Assembly: GCA_028820215.1 (NCBI GenBank)
Contig: JAPPKD010000110.1
Coordinates: 3,976-16,449 of the forward strand
Source of the DNA: Spirochaetaceae bacterium
Lineage (GTDB): Bacteria; Spirochaetota; Spirochaetia; SZUA-6; Bin103
Direction of reading: 5' to 3'
Length of the DNA: 12,474 bases
The notes beneath the pieces are model-generated. The model was not told the DNA's origin. It worked only from the letters and a program-made list of their open reading frames with translations, and did no database searches. How positions within the stretch are numbered: the stretch's first letter is position 1; the number at the start of each line of letters is the position of its first letter. Shown here piece by piece: positions 1-6,775 of the stretch. A program made the position numbers and the translations under genes.

Positions 1-72
1 CTTTCGCCGCTGACCGTGCTTTCGCCGCTGACCGTGCTTTCGCCGCTGACCGTGCTTTCGCCGCTGACCGTG
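1..72. repeat. 18-bp tandem repeat, four perfect copies
   Basis: The unit CTTTCGCCGCTGACCGTG is repeated four times without a mismatch (1-18, 19-36, 37-54, 55-72) and is cut by the window edge, so the true copy number is unknown. The unit is a multiple of three. On the plus strand two frames stay open (hexapeptides LSPLTV and FAADRA) and the third has a TGA in every unit. The array ends 2 bp before the ATG of the winged-helix gene. It has no spacers, so it is not CRISPR. Perfect identity suggests recent slippage or active expansion. Confidence 0.97.
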
Positions 73-78
73 CCATGA
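1..78 (+). CDS. C-terminal tail of an upstream gene ending in LSPLTV repeats (partial)
   Basis: Frame 1 is open from the window edge and reads four LSPLTV hexapeptides, then Pro, then TGA at 76-78. That stop overlaps the ATG at 75-77 of the next gene as ATGA, the same junction type found at most gene borders in this window. This is the main reason to believe the frame is translated. Only the repetitive tail is visible, so the protein cannot be named. Small winged-helix regulators of the following type often lie behind a membrane-protein gene, which is only a guess at the partner. The alternative is that the repeat is untranslated, or belongs to an N-terminal extension of the next gene in frame 3. 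Confidence 0.4.
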   Translation, partial: LSPLTVLSPLTVLSPLTVLSPLTVP

Positions 79-515
79 CCGCTCCCGCCGACGCCCTCCG
101 GTCGCGCGACCTGGCGCAGGGGCTGGCCGCCACCGCGAGGACATTTGATGCGGTGGTGCACGAGCGCACCCGGCTGGCAATCCTCAGCGCGCTGTCCGCC
201 GCCCGCTCCATGAGCTTTCGGGAGTTGAAGTCGCTGCTCGGCGTCACCGACGGCAACCTCAGCGTGCATGCCCGCAAGCTGGAGGACGCCGGCTACATCG
301 CGGTGCGCAAGGGGTTCCGCGGGCGTCAGCCCCGAACCACGTTTGCACTGACGCCAGAGGGTCGCCAGGCGCTCGAGGCGTACGTCAGGCACATGGAGGC
401 ACTGATCTCGGCGATCGGCCGGATCGGCCGTGGTCCTGCGGATGGCCCGGATGCCGGGGCTGGAGACGACCCGGCCCCGCACCCGCTCCCTGCCGGCGCC
501 ATGGGAAGGTCGTGA
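75..515 (+). CDS. Winged-helix transcriptional regulator (HTH_34-like)
   Basis: This is a 146-residue protein that probably binds DNA as a small repressor or sensor-type regulator; its ligand and targets cannot be read from the sequence. Residues about 24-110 form a winged helix. An [14 protein letters not shown] helix comes first, then the [20 protein letters not shown] helix-turn-helix (about 47-66). The wing follows ([20 protein letters not shown], about 74-93), then a C-terminal helix beginning [12 protein letters not shown]. This layout matches the MarR/ArsR-like winged-helix family called HTH_34. The last 35 residues are Gly/Pro/Ala-rich and look disordered. The ATG overlaps the upstream stop (ATGA) and has no Shine-Dalgarno, so translation is probably coupled. 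The frame is open upstream through the repeats, so a longer N-terminus cannot be excluded. The stop overlaps the uppS start. Confidence 0.82.
   Translation: MTAPADALRSRDLAQGLAATARTFDAVVHERTRLAILSALSAARSMSFRELKSLLGVTDGNLSVHARKLEDAGYIAVRKGFRGRQPRTTFALTPEGRQALEAYVRHMEALISAIGRIGRGPADGPDAGAGDDPAPHPLPAGAMGRS
504..509 (+). promoter_or_regulatory. Shine-Dalgarno deciding the uppS start
   Basis: GGAAGG lies 5 nt before the ATG at 515 but only 2 nt before the GTG at 512. It favours the ATG, which shares one base with the TGA (513-515) of the preceding gene. Confidence 0.55.
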
Positions 516-1369
516 TGCCGGGCCGCCAGGACGGGACGGTGAACGGTCAACGGCATGCCAACGGGGCCGGGGGCGGCGGCCCCAGGCACGTGGGCATCAT
601 CATGGACGGCAATGGGCGCTGGGCGCAGGCCCGGTCCCTGTCCCGATATGACGGGTACCGGGCCGGTACCGACGCGGTGCGCGAGACGGTGGAGTCCGCT
701 GCCGATCTCGGCGTCGATGTGCTGACCCTGTACGCGTTCTCGTCCGACAACTGGCGCCGTCCCTCCGCCGAGGTGCAGCTCCTGTTGTCCCTGTTTCAGT
801 GGTATCTGCAGCGCGAGACCAGCAACTGCGTCCGGCAGGGAGTACGTGTTTCGTTCATCGGCCGCCGCGATCGTTTCCCCATGGCGCTGCAGCGCGAGAT
901 CGAGCGTAGCGAGTCCGCGACACGCGACTGCGCCCGGCTACTCCTGCGCATCGCGGCCGACTACTCGGCTCGCGATGCGATCCTGTCCGCCGCCGCGTTG
1001 CTCGCCGCCGGCGACGCGCCGACACGGCCCGACTTTGCCCGCATGCTGACGGGCGGCGACGGCGCACTGGGCGAGGTCGACCTGATCGTACGGACCGGCG
1101 GCGAGCAGCGGCTGAGCGACTTTCTGCTCTGGGAGGCCGCTTATGCGGAGTTGGTCTTCACGCCTACGCTGTGGCCGGACTTCAAGCGGGCCGATCTGGC
1201 GGATGCCCTGGACGAATTTCGCAGGCGGGAGCGGCGTTTCGGCGGGATCGTGCCGTGTCGGCATGCGCCTCCGGGTCGACGGAAGCGCGAGCAAGCGGTA
1301 GGCTGGCAGCCAGCAGAGCATCCGGGGAAAGAGATGGTCGCCGGCGCGAGCCAGCTCTCCCCAGAGTGA
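515..1369 (+). CDS. uppS: Undecaprenyl diphosphate synthase family cis-prenyltransferase
   Basis: This enzyme adds isopentenyl diphosphate units in cis to an allylic diphosphate, usually giving the C55 lipid carrier for peptidoglycan and other envelope polymers, at the cytoplasmic membrane. The 284-residue product carries [13 protein letters not shown] (catalytic Asp31), [33 protein letters not shown] (Arg, Arg and Glu of the IPP site), LWPDF and RERRFGG. Compared with E. coli UppS, the conserved His43 of the FGHKAG segment is Tyr48 here. The NYGGR segment reads DYSAR. A basic 40-residue tail follows RRFGG, where the family normally ends within about ten residues. The gene sits between a regulator and a bacilliredoxin rather than beside cdsA/frr. 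It may therefore be a second, specialised prenyltransferase with another chain length; family membership itself is secure. Confidence 0.9.
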   Translation: MPGRQDGTVNGQRHANGAGGGGPRHVGIIMDGNGRWAQARSLSRYDGYRAGTDAVRETVESAADLGVDVLTLYAFSSDNWRRPSAEVQLLLSLFQWYLQRETSNCVRQGVRVSFIGRRDRFPMALQREIERSESATRDCARLLLRIAADYSARDAILSAAALLAAGDAPTRPDFARMLTGGDGALGEVDLIVRTGGEQRLSDFLLWEAAYAELVFTPTLWPDFKRADLADALDEFRRRERRFGGIVPCRHAPPGRRKREQAVGWQPAEHPGKEMVAGASQLSPE

Positions 1370-1377
1370 GGTAATCC

Positions 1378-1797
1378 ATGCCATACGACCCCGTGTTGGT
1401 GCAGCCCATGCGTGACGAGCTCGCGCGCATCGGCGTCACCGAGCTGATCGTTCCCGAAGACGTTGACCGGTTCATGGAGACCACGGAAGGAACCGCGTTC
1501 CTGGTGGTGAACTCGGTGTGCGGATGCGCCGCGGGCAGTGCCCGGCCGGCGGTGGCGTTGGCGCTGCAGCAGGACCCCAAGCCGCAGCGTGTCGGGACCG
1601 TGTTCGCCGGACAGGATCTGGACGCGACCGAGCAGGCGCGCAGCTACTTTGCCGACTATCCGCCTTCAAGCCCTTCGTTCGCGCTGTTCCGGGACGGCGA
1701 GCTGGTGCACCTGTTCCCCCGGCATCGCATCGAAGGGCGCGACCCGCGGTCCATTGCCGCCGACCTGAGAGAGGTGTTCGACCGTCATTGCGACTGA
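1378..1797 (+). CDS. BrxA/BrxB family bacilliredoxin
   Basis: This 139-residue protein belongs to the family once called DUF1094 (YphP/YqiW of Bacillus). Those thioredoxin-fold proteins remove bacillithiol from mixed disulfides on cytosolic proteins. The signature is NSVCGCAAG with Cys48-Gly49-Cys50, preceded by the strand FLVV, and [22 protein letters not shown] in the second half, where a Pro precedes the [10 protein letters not shown] strand. Length and motif spacing match the family. The start is an ATG with GAGG at 1368-1371, overlapping the uppS stop, 6 nt upstream. No signal peptide is present, so it is cytosolic. If it works as in Bacillus, the host should make bacillithiol or a similar thiol; no bshA/B/C gene is in this window. 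Some family members have weak isomerase or reductase activity, so exact chemistry is inferred. Confidence 0.88.
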   Translation: MPYDPVLVQPMRDELARIGVTELIVPEDVDRFMETTEGTAFLVVNSVCGCAAGSARPAVALALQQDPKPQRVGTVFAGQDLDATEQARSYFADYPPSSPSFALFRDGELVHLFPRHRIEGRDPRSIAADLREVFDRHCD

Positions 1798-1820
1798 GCT
1801 GGTCGAATACCATGTCGGGT

Positions 1821-1827
1821 GGAGGAG
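1821..1827 (+). promoter_or_regulatory. Strong Shine-Dalgarno before GTG 1836
   Basis: GGAGGAG lies 8 nt upstream of an in-frame GTG at 1836. The earlier in-frame ATG at 1812 has no comparable site. This is the reason for preferring the shorter product of the next gene. Confidence 0.5.
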
Positions 1828-1835
1828 ATCCCGGG

Positions 1836-2135
1836 GTGGGTGAGCGGCAGTCGTTTGCGGCGCCCGAGCACCGGCACCTCGGCGAGTTGCATGGGATCAC
1901 GGTCGTGGTCGATACCGACGGGCCGGTGTACGTCGGCCGCTTCTTCGAGGAGCGTGATGGCTCCCTGCTGCTGCTGGACGCCGCATCGCACGAGGAAGGC
2001 GCCGGCGGTGTCACGAAAGCGGCCTACCTTGCCAGAGCGGCCGAGTACGGCGTCTGGAAGCAGTATCCCAGCGTATCCGTGCCGCGATCCAGCGTGACTG
2101 CGATATGTCCCCTGGCCGACATCGACACGCCGTGA
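1836..2135 (+). CDS. Small conserved protein with Sm-like character, function unknown
   Basis: The frame encodes 99 residues from GTG 1836, or 107 from ATG 1812; the Shine-Dalgarno favours GTG. The core reads [20 protein letters not shown], then [20 protein letters not shown], an alternation of short beta strands and Gly turns. It resembles the first Sm/LSm motif: strand, D-G turn, strand, acidic loop. A helical segment ([14 protein letters not shown]) and a last strand pair ([20 protein letters not shown]) follow. Similar small proteins with a helix before a 'V.V.R..V.S.S.L.D' ending exist as uncharacterised families. No catalytic residues are evident and there is no signal peptide. It follows the bacilliredoxin by 38 bp (14 bp with the ATG start) and probably shares its transcript. 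RNA binding is only a fold-based guess. Confidence 0.7.
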   Translation: MGERQSFAAPEHRHLGELHGITVVVDTDGPVYVGRFFEERDGSLLLLDAASHEEGAGGVTKAAYLARAAEYGVWKQYPSVSVPRSSVTAICPLADIDTP

Positions 2136-2202
2136 CCGGCGCCCGAACCCGCGCCTGCGCTTGAACCTGTCCGCGGCTGGCCCTACCTTGGAATAGGGTC
2201 TC
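2136..2202 (+). other. Intergenic gap with a small hairpin before the lipoprotein gene
   Basis: In these 67 bp a CCCTA/TAGGG hairpin (2181-2198, 8-nt loop) is the only clear structure. Its 3' arm (GGAATAGGG) also serves as a purine-rich ribosome-binding region for ATG 2203. No convincing -35/-10 pair is visible. Confidence 0.4.
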
Positions 2203-2829
2203 ATGGGTTCGAATCCTGGCCGGCAGCCCGCCCTCGTCGCGGTCACGCTGACGGCGTTGCTGTCGCTTGCGGGCTGTGATCGAGAGGTCGAGGTCCGCAC
2301 CTACCGGGAAGTGACCGTAGCGCCGACGCCGGTCGGTGCGCTGTTCGACTCGACCGGCGGCGAGACAGGCTCGGGAACCGGAAGCGAGAGCTGGCGGTGG
2401 GTCGCTCCGACCGGCTGGAACGAACTGCCGGGAGACGGGCTTCGCCTGGCCCGGTTCGGGCTGCCGGGAGGCGGGGAGAGTAACGTGGTGGTGCTGGCAG
2501 GCGACGCCGGCGGCGTGGAAGCCAACGTGCGCCGCTGGCTCACGCAGCTCGGGCTGGACCTGCCGCCCGAACGGGTGCGGGCACTCCTCGGCGATGCGGT
2601 GTCCGTTCGGGGTGATCTCGACTTCACCGTGTTCGACTTCACGTCGCTGGTCGCGGGCCGCGACAACACGGCATTTCTGACGGCGATCGCCTCGGTAGGC
2701 GGGCAAACCATGTTCGTCAAGGCCGAGGCGCCGGCCGGCGTCCTGATCGAACAGCGCTCCTCCTTCGTGGACCTCCTGAACTCGCTCGGTCCGCGTTCAT
2801 CCGGTAGCGGATACGGCGACCAGGGATAG
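2203..2829 (+). CDS. Lipoprotein associated with cytochrome c biogenesis genes
   Basis: This 208-residue protein has a lipoprotein signal peptide: a short basic N-region, a hydrophobic stretch (about 10-21) and the lipobox LAGC with the lipidated Cys at residue 25. Asp26 follows; in enterobacteria Asp at +2 keeps a lipoprotein in the inner membrane, which would suit work beside ResB/CcsA, but the rule may not hold here. A Gly/Ser/Thr-rich linker (about 48-66) leads to a globular domain starting at SWRWVAPTGW. It carries the pattern W..P.GW...P..G.RLARF, then GDAGGVEANVRRWLTQLGL. I recall uncharacterised proteins with this pattern beside ccs genes in Planctomycetes and Verrucomicrobia. The role is unknown; a haem or apocytochrome helper is an inference from position. 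The gene ends 6 bp before the ResB gene. Confidence 0.8.
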   Translation: MGSNPGRQPALVAVTLTALLSLAGCDREVEVRTYREVTVAPTPVGALFDSTGGETGSGTGSESWRWVAPTGWNELPGDGLRLARFGLPGGGESNVVVLAGDAGGVEANVRRWLTQLGLDLPPERVRALLGDAVSVRGDLDFTVFDFTSLVAGRDNTAFLTAIASVGGQTMFVKAEAPAGVLIEQRSSFVDLLNSLGPRSSGSGYGDQG

Positions 2830-2835
2830 GGACCG

Positions 2836-3981
2836 ATGTGGGTTCAGGCGATGAGGCGGAGCCCGCTGGTGCGGATCGCGATCGACCTGCGCGTCACGGT
2901 GATCTGCCTGGCGTTGCTGTTTCTGCTGACGCTGCTGGGCACGTTCCATCAGGTGTCGCACGGTCTGTACGACGCCCAGCAGCGCTACTTCGGAGCCTGG
3001 ATCACGTTGGTCGGGGGCATCGTGCCGCTGCCCGGCGCGCAGCTCGTGCTGTGGGTTCTGTTCGTCAACCTGGTGGCGGTGACCGCCGTCCGATTCGTGT
3101 ACCGGTGGTCGCGGGTGGGAATCCTGATCATTCACCTCGGCATGTTCGTGATGTTCTTCGGCATGTTCTTCGTGTCCTACTTCGCGCAGGAGTCGTTCCT
3201 GCGGCTGCAGGAGGGGGAATGGCGCAACACCAGCGAGGACTATCACGAGTGGGAGGTGGCGGCCTGGCGTGAAGGGACCGATGCGCGCGACGTCAGCGCG
3301 GTCGACCTCGGGCGGCTGGCTCCCGGCGATCGGGTCGCCCTGCCGGAACTGAGCCTGACCATGCTGGTGGAGGAGAACCACGCGAGCGCGGACGCCTACC
3401 TGGCGCCGGAAGGCCAGAGCAGCCCGTTCGTGAACGCCCGCGGCATCGCCGAGCTGCGGCCACGCCGCCGTTCGGTTCGCCCGGAGGAGAACCAGCCGGG
3501 CGTGATCCTGCAGGTCTCAGGCCGCTCGGAAGGCGCTGCGGTGGCGCTGTGGGCGCTGGACCCGACGCCGACCAGCGTGACGCTGGACGGCCAACGGTAC
3601 GGCTTCTCCCTGCGCCGAACGCGCTACGTGCTGCCGGCGCTCATAGGGCTGGAGGACTTCCGTGCCGAGTTCCATCCCGGTACCGACACGCCCCGGTCGT
3701 TCGAGAGCGACGTGGTCCTCGAAGCGCCCGGCACCCGGCGGCCGGTGCGCATCTCGATGAACAAGCCGCTGCGGATCAGCGGTTTCACCTTTTATCAGGC
3801 TTCTTACGAGTTCGACGCCACCGGCGCTGCCTACTCGACCCTGGCGGTGGTTCGCAACCGCGGCCGCCTGGTGCCGTACGTGGCCACCGCGATCATCGGT
3901 CTGGGGCTGATCGTGCACTTCGTGCAGACGTTCGTCCGTCCCGGACGCCGGCGGCCCTCCGCCGTCGAGGAGGCTTCATGA
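2836..3981 (+). CDS. resB: ResB/Ccs1-like cytochrome c biogenesis protein
   Basis: In System II (Ccs) cytochrome c maturation, ResB/Ccs1 pairs with CcsA to carry haem across the membrane and hold the apocytochrome for thioether bond formation outside. This 381-residue protein shows four membrane segments (about 15-38, 58-84, 92-114 and 345-367). A large extracytoplasmic domain (about 115-344) ends in the typical KPLRISGFTFYQASYEFD stretch. His100 (LIIHLGMF) and His361 (LIVHFVQ) lie in membrane segments, as for the haem-liganding histidines known in the family. It is somewhat shorter than many ResB proteins. The start ATG 2836 has a TAGGGA purine run just upstream; ATG 2851 is possible. The stop TGA overlaps the ccsA start as ATGA. 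Confidence 0.88.
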   Translation: MWVQAMRRSPLVRIAIDLRVTVICLALLFLLTLLGTFHQVSHGLYDAQQRYFGAWITLVGGIVPLPGAQLVLWVLFVNLVAVTAVRFVYRWSRVGILIIHLGMFVMFFGMFFVSYFAQESFLRLQEGEWRNTSEDYHEWEVAAWREGTDARDVSAVDLGRLAPGDRVALPELSLTMLVEENHASADAYLAPEGQSSPFVNARGIAELRPRRRSVRPEENQPGVILQVSGRSEGAAVALWALDPTPTSVTLDGQRYGFSLRRTRYVLPALIGLEDFRAEFHPGTDTPRSFESDVVLEAPGTRRPVRISMNKPLRISGFTFYQASYEFDATGAAYSTLAVVRNRGRLVPYVATAIIGLGLIVHFVQTFVRPGRRRPSAVEEAS

Positions 3982-6017
3982 GCGCAGACGCGGCCCCGTT
4001 GATCGGGCCGGGCGCCGGCCTGGCCAAGCCGATGCGCATCGTCCTGTTCGTCCTGCTGGCGGTGCTGTGCCTGCTGGCGCTGTCGATGATCGGCCGCTTC
4101 GGCCGCGGCGACCGCTCCACCGGCTACGAGCCGCCAGCGCCCCGGATCGCCAGCGCCGCGGCGCTGCAGCCGCTGCTCATGATCGAGGACGGGCGCCGCA
4201 AGCCGCTGGACAGTTACGCGCGCAACACGCTGCTGCGCTACTCCGGCCGCGAGCGCTACGCAGGCCAGCCGGCGATCGACTGGCTGGCGCGGGTGCTGCT
4301 GTCACCGCAGGAGACCTACCGCGACGAGGTGTTCCTGATCGACCACCCGGAGGTGCTGGAGGCGATCGGCGTACCGTCTCGTGGACGTGGGCGCTACAGC
4401 TTCGAAGAGCTGCGCGCCGGGGCGATCGAGCTCGAGGAGTTGGCCGCGCTGGCGTCCGAGCTGGCGGCCGAGGAGCGCAGCCTCGTCCAGCGCGAGATCA
4501 TCCGTGTCTGGAACAACCTGGTCGAATTCTCCGGCATGCTCGCCGCCTTCGGCTTCACCTACCCCGACACCGAGGCGTTCTTCGTCGACACGGACGGCGC
4601 GGCGGAGGCCCTGCAGCTACCGGGATCGGGGCCGTACAGCTATCTGGATCTCGCACTGCGTCGTCCCCTGCTGGAGGAGCACGCCGCCGCCGTGGTCGAC
4701 CGGCACGGCCGCTCGGGCCAGCTCGACACCACTGACCGGACGTTGCTGCGCCTGGCGCAGAACCTCCGCCTGTGGGATCAGACCTACGGCTCCCTGCCGC
4801 TGCCGCTGATCCCGCTGCCCTCACCCGCAGGCGACCGCTGGCTCAGCCCCTGGCAGGCGCTGGCGCAACCGCAGATCGCGTCCCAGGCCGCTGAGGAGTT
4901 GACCGCGCTCCGCGACCTGCAGGTGGCGTATGTCGAGGGCCGGCAGGCGCGGTTCGATCTGGCCGCGCAAACATTCGTCCTTGCCCAGGAGCGGCGGCTG
5001 GGAAGCGCCCTGCCGCTGCCCGACCCGTTCCTGGAGCTGTTCTACCGCCGCGTCGATCCGCTCTCCTACGCCCGCTGGGCCTACCTGCTGGGCACGGCGC
5101 TGGCGCTCCTGGCCATGCTGGTCAGCCGCCCGTGGCCGGAGCGGGCGAGCGTCGTCGCCCTGGCGCTGGGCCTCACCATCCATACCGGCGGCATCCTGCT
5201 GCGGATGATCATCAGCGGCCGGCCGCCGGTCACCAACTTGTACGAGACATTCGTGTTCGTCTCCTGGTGCGCGGCCGCCGCCGGCGCGTTCCTCCGCTAC
5301 CGGGGCAATCGCCTGGGGGCCGTCAGCGGGCTGGTGATCGGCTTTCTGCTGCTATGGATCTCCGGCAAGTTCGCCGCCGAGGGTGACACCCTGCGCGAGC
5401 TGCAGGCGGTGCTCGACACCAACTTCTGGCTCTCCACTCACGTGGTCGTGATCACCTCCGGGTACTGCGCCTGCGTCTTCGCCGGCTTCGTCGGCCACGT
5501 TTACCTGTTCCAGTACGTCGAGAACCGCGGCGGCGGTCCACGCCTGCGTCAGACCTACCGGATGCTGATCGGTGCCCTGGCGTTCGGACTGACCCTGTCG
5601 TTCGTAGGCACCATGCTCGGCGGCATCTGGGCCGACCAATCGTGGGGGCGCTTCTGGGGATGGGATCCCAAGGAGAACGGCGCGCTGATGATCGTGCTGT
5701 GGTGCGCCATCCTCTTCCACGCGCGGCTGGGCAAGATGATCGGCGAGTATGGCATGGCGGCAGGGTCCGTGATCGGCATCATGGTGGTGATGCTTGCCTG
5801 GTTCGGGATCAACGAGCTCGGCGTCGGGTTGCACTCCTACGGCTTCACCGAGGGGGTGCTGCCAGGCCTGCTCATCTACGGCGCGATCGAGGTGGTATTC
5901 CTGACAGCGGTCGCGTTGCTGGTGCGCCGTCGCGTCGTCCGTCCGTCCGGCGCAGCGGCGCAAAGGCCGAGGACGGCGGCGCGGACGCCGAGGACGCCCA
6001 CGGTCCAGCGGGGATGA
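3978..6017 (+). CDS. ccsA: CcsA-like haem-handling protein with long extracytoplasmic N-terminal domain
   Basis: CcsA/ResC exports haem and presents it for attachment to c-type apocytochromes. The 679-residue product is about twice the usual size. A first membrane helix (about 18-40) is followed by a roughly 320-residue extracytoplasmic domain with conserved-looking LLMIEDGRRKPLDSYARNTL. From residue about 360 a multi-helix membrane core follows. The core has the tryptophan-rich WWD motif WGRFWGWDPKEN (556-567) and histidines His402 (LTIHTGG), His488 (LSTHVVV), His581 and His619 (GLHSYG), candidates for the family's conserved haem ligands. The tail is Arg/Ala/Thr-rich. GAGGAGG at 3967-3973 lies 4 nt before the ATG, which overlaps the resB stop; the stop overlaps the tatC ATG. 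Long CcsA proteins with this N-terminal region occur in Bacteroidetes, Planctomycetes and Verrucomicrobia. Confidence 0.92.
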   Translation: MSADAAPLIGPGAGLAKPMRIVLFVLLAVLCLLALSMIGRFGRGDRSTGYEPPAPRIASAAALQPLLMIEDGRRKPLDSYARNTLLRYSGRERYAGQPAIDWLARVLLSPQETYRDEVFLIDHPEVLEAIGVPSRGRGRYSFEELRAGAIELEELAALASELAAEERSLVQREIIRVWNNLVEFSGMLAAFGFTYPDTEAFFVDTDGAAEALQLPGSGPYSYLDLALRRPLLEEHAAAVVDRHGRSGQLDTTDRTLLRLAQNLRLWDQTYGSLPLPLIPLPSPAGDRWLSPWQALAQPQIASQAAEELTALRDLQVAYVEGRQARFDLAAQTFVLAQERRLGSALPLPDPFLELFYRRVDPLSYARWAYLLGTALALLAMLVSRPWPERASVVALALGLTIHTGGILLRMIISGRPPVTNLYETFVFVSWCAAAAGAFLRYRGNRLGAVSGLVIGFLLLWISGKFAAEGDTLRELQAVLDTNFWLSTHVVVITSGYCACVFAGFVGHVYLFQYVENRGGGPRLRQTYRMLIGALAFGLTLSFVGTMLGGIWADQSWGRFWGWDPKENGALMIVLWCAILFHARLGKMIGEYGMAAGSVIGIMVVMLAWFGINELGVGLHSYGFTEGVLPGLLIYGAIEVVFLTAVALLVRRRVVRPSGAAAQRPRTAARTPRTPTVQRG

Positions 6018-6775
6018 GCCCGACCACGACCAGGCCGCGTTCCCCCGAACGCCACATGACGTTCCTGGAGCACGCCGAAGAGCTGCGACGGCGGCTGATC
6101 GTGTCCGTGATCGCCGCGCTGGTGGCCGCCGGGGTCTGCTACGGGTTTTACGAGTGGATCCTGAACCTGCTGCTCGCGCCCCTGGCGGCGATCCAGGAGC
6201 GGCTCGGCGAGCAGCAGCTCTATGCGACCTCGCTGTTCGAGGGGTTCCTGGTGCGGATGAAGGTTGCCCTGCTGGCCGGGGTCGTCGCGTCGCTGCCGGT
6301 GCATGCCTACAACGTGATCCGGTTCGTGTTTCCCGCCCTGCAGCGCAAGGAGCGGAGAGTGATCGCGGCCGCGCTCTGGGCAAGCATGGTCCTGGTCTGC
6401 GGCGGGTTTCTCTACGGGTACCACCAGGTGCTGCCGTTGTCGGTCGACTTTCTCACCGGCTCGGGATTCATCCCGGAGCGGGTGGGGATACTGCTGAGCT
6501 ACGACCGCAACGTGTTCTTTCTGCTGCAGATCCTGTTGATGTTCGCGCTCGTGTTCCAGATGCCGGTGGTGCTGTTGCTGTTGCTGCGCGGCGGCGTGGT
6601 GACCCGCCGCGCGCTGCTGCGCGCGAGCCGCTTCGCAATCGTCGGGATCTTCGGGATGGCGGCCCTGATCACGCCGCCGGACGTCGTGTCGCAGATCGGC
6701 CTGGCGCTGCCGATGGTGGCGATGTTCTTCCTGACCATCCTGATCGCCCGCATTCTGCGGTTTGGAGGCGGCTGA
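6014..6775 (+). CDS. tatC: Sec-independent (Tat) translocase subunit TatC
   Basis: TatC is the multi-spanning membrane receptor for twin-arginine signal peptides of folded proteins. The 253-residue product has the cytoplasmic FLEHAEELRRRLI segment (17-29), then FPALQRKERR with Glu113, the counterpart of E. coli Glu103 in signal-peptide recognition. It also has LITPPDVVSQ (Asp223) and the late ALPMVAMFFL helix, with six membrane segments overall. Gln182 stands where E. coli has Glu170. The ATG at 6014 overlaps the ccsA stop (ATGA). ATG 6056, giving MTFLEHAEELRRR, would match the usual family N-terminus better, but neither has a clear ribosome-binding site. The direct fusion to ccs genes suggests coordinated assembly of exported, cofactor-bearing redox proteins. 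Confidence 0.95.
   Translation: MSPTTTRPRSPERHMTFLEHAEELRRRLIVSVIAALVAAGVCYGFYEWILNLLLAPLAAIQERLGEQQLYATSLFEGFLVRMKVALLAGVVASLPVHAYNVIRFVFPALQRKERRVIAAALWASMVLVCGGFLYGYHQVLPLSVDFLTGSGFIPERVGILLSYDRNVFFLLQILLMFALVFQMPVVLLLLLRGGVVTRRALLRASRFAIVGIFGMAALITPPDVVSQIGLALPMVAMFFLTILIARILRFGGG

Noticed and set aside
1..72. CRISPR array or origin iterons
   Set aside because: Units are directly abutting with no spacers, are not palindromic, and are in phase with open reading frames; no cas or rep gene is nearby.
2155..2230. Intact tRNA gene
   Set aside because: The T-loop motif is good, but there is no D-arm with GG, the T-stem has a mismatch and two wobbles, the anticodon loop is 8 nt and no full acceptor stem is present.
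5642..6013. N-terminal extension of TatC
   Set aside because: The frame is open far upstream but is covered by the CcsA WWD region in another frame; TatC homology starts near 6014-6056.
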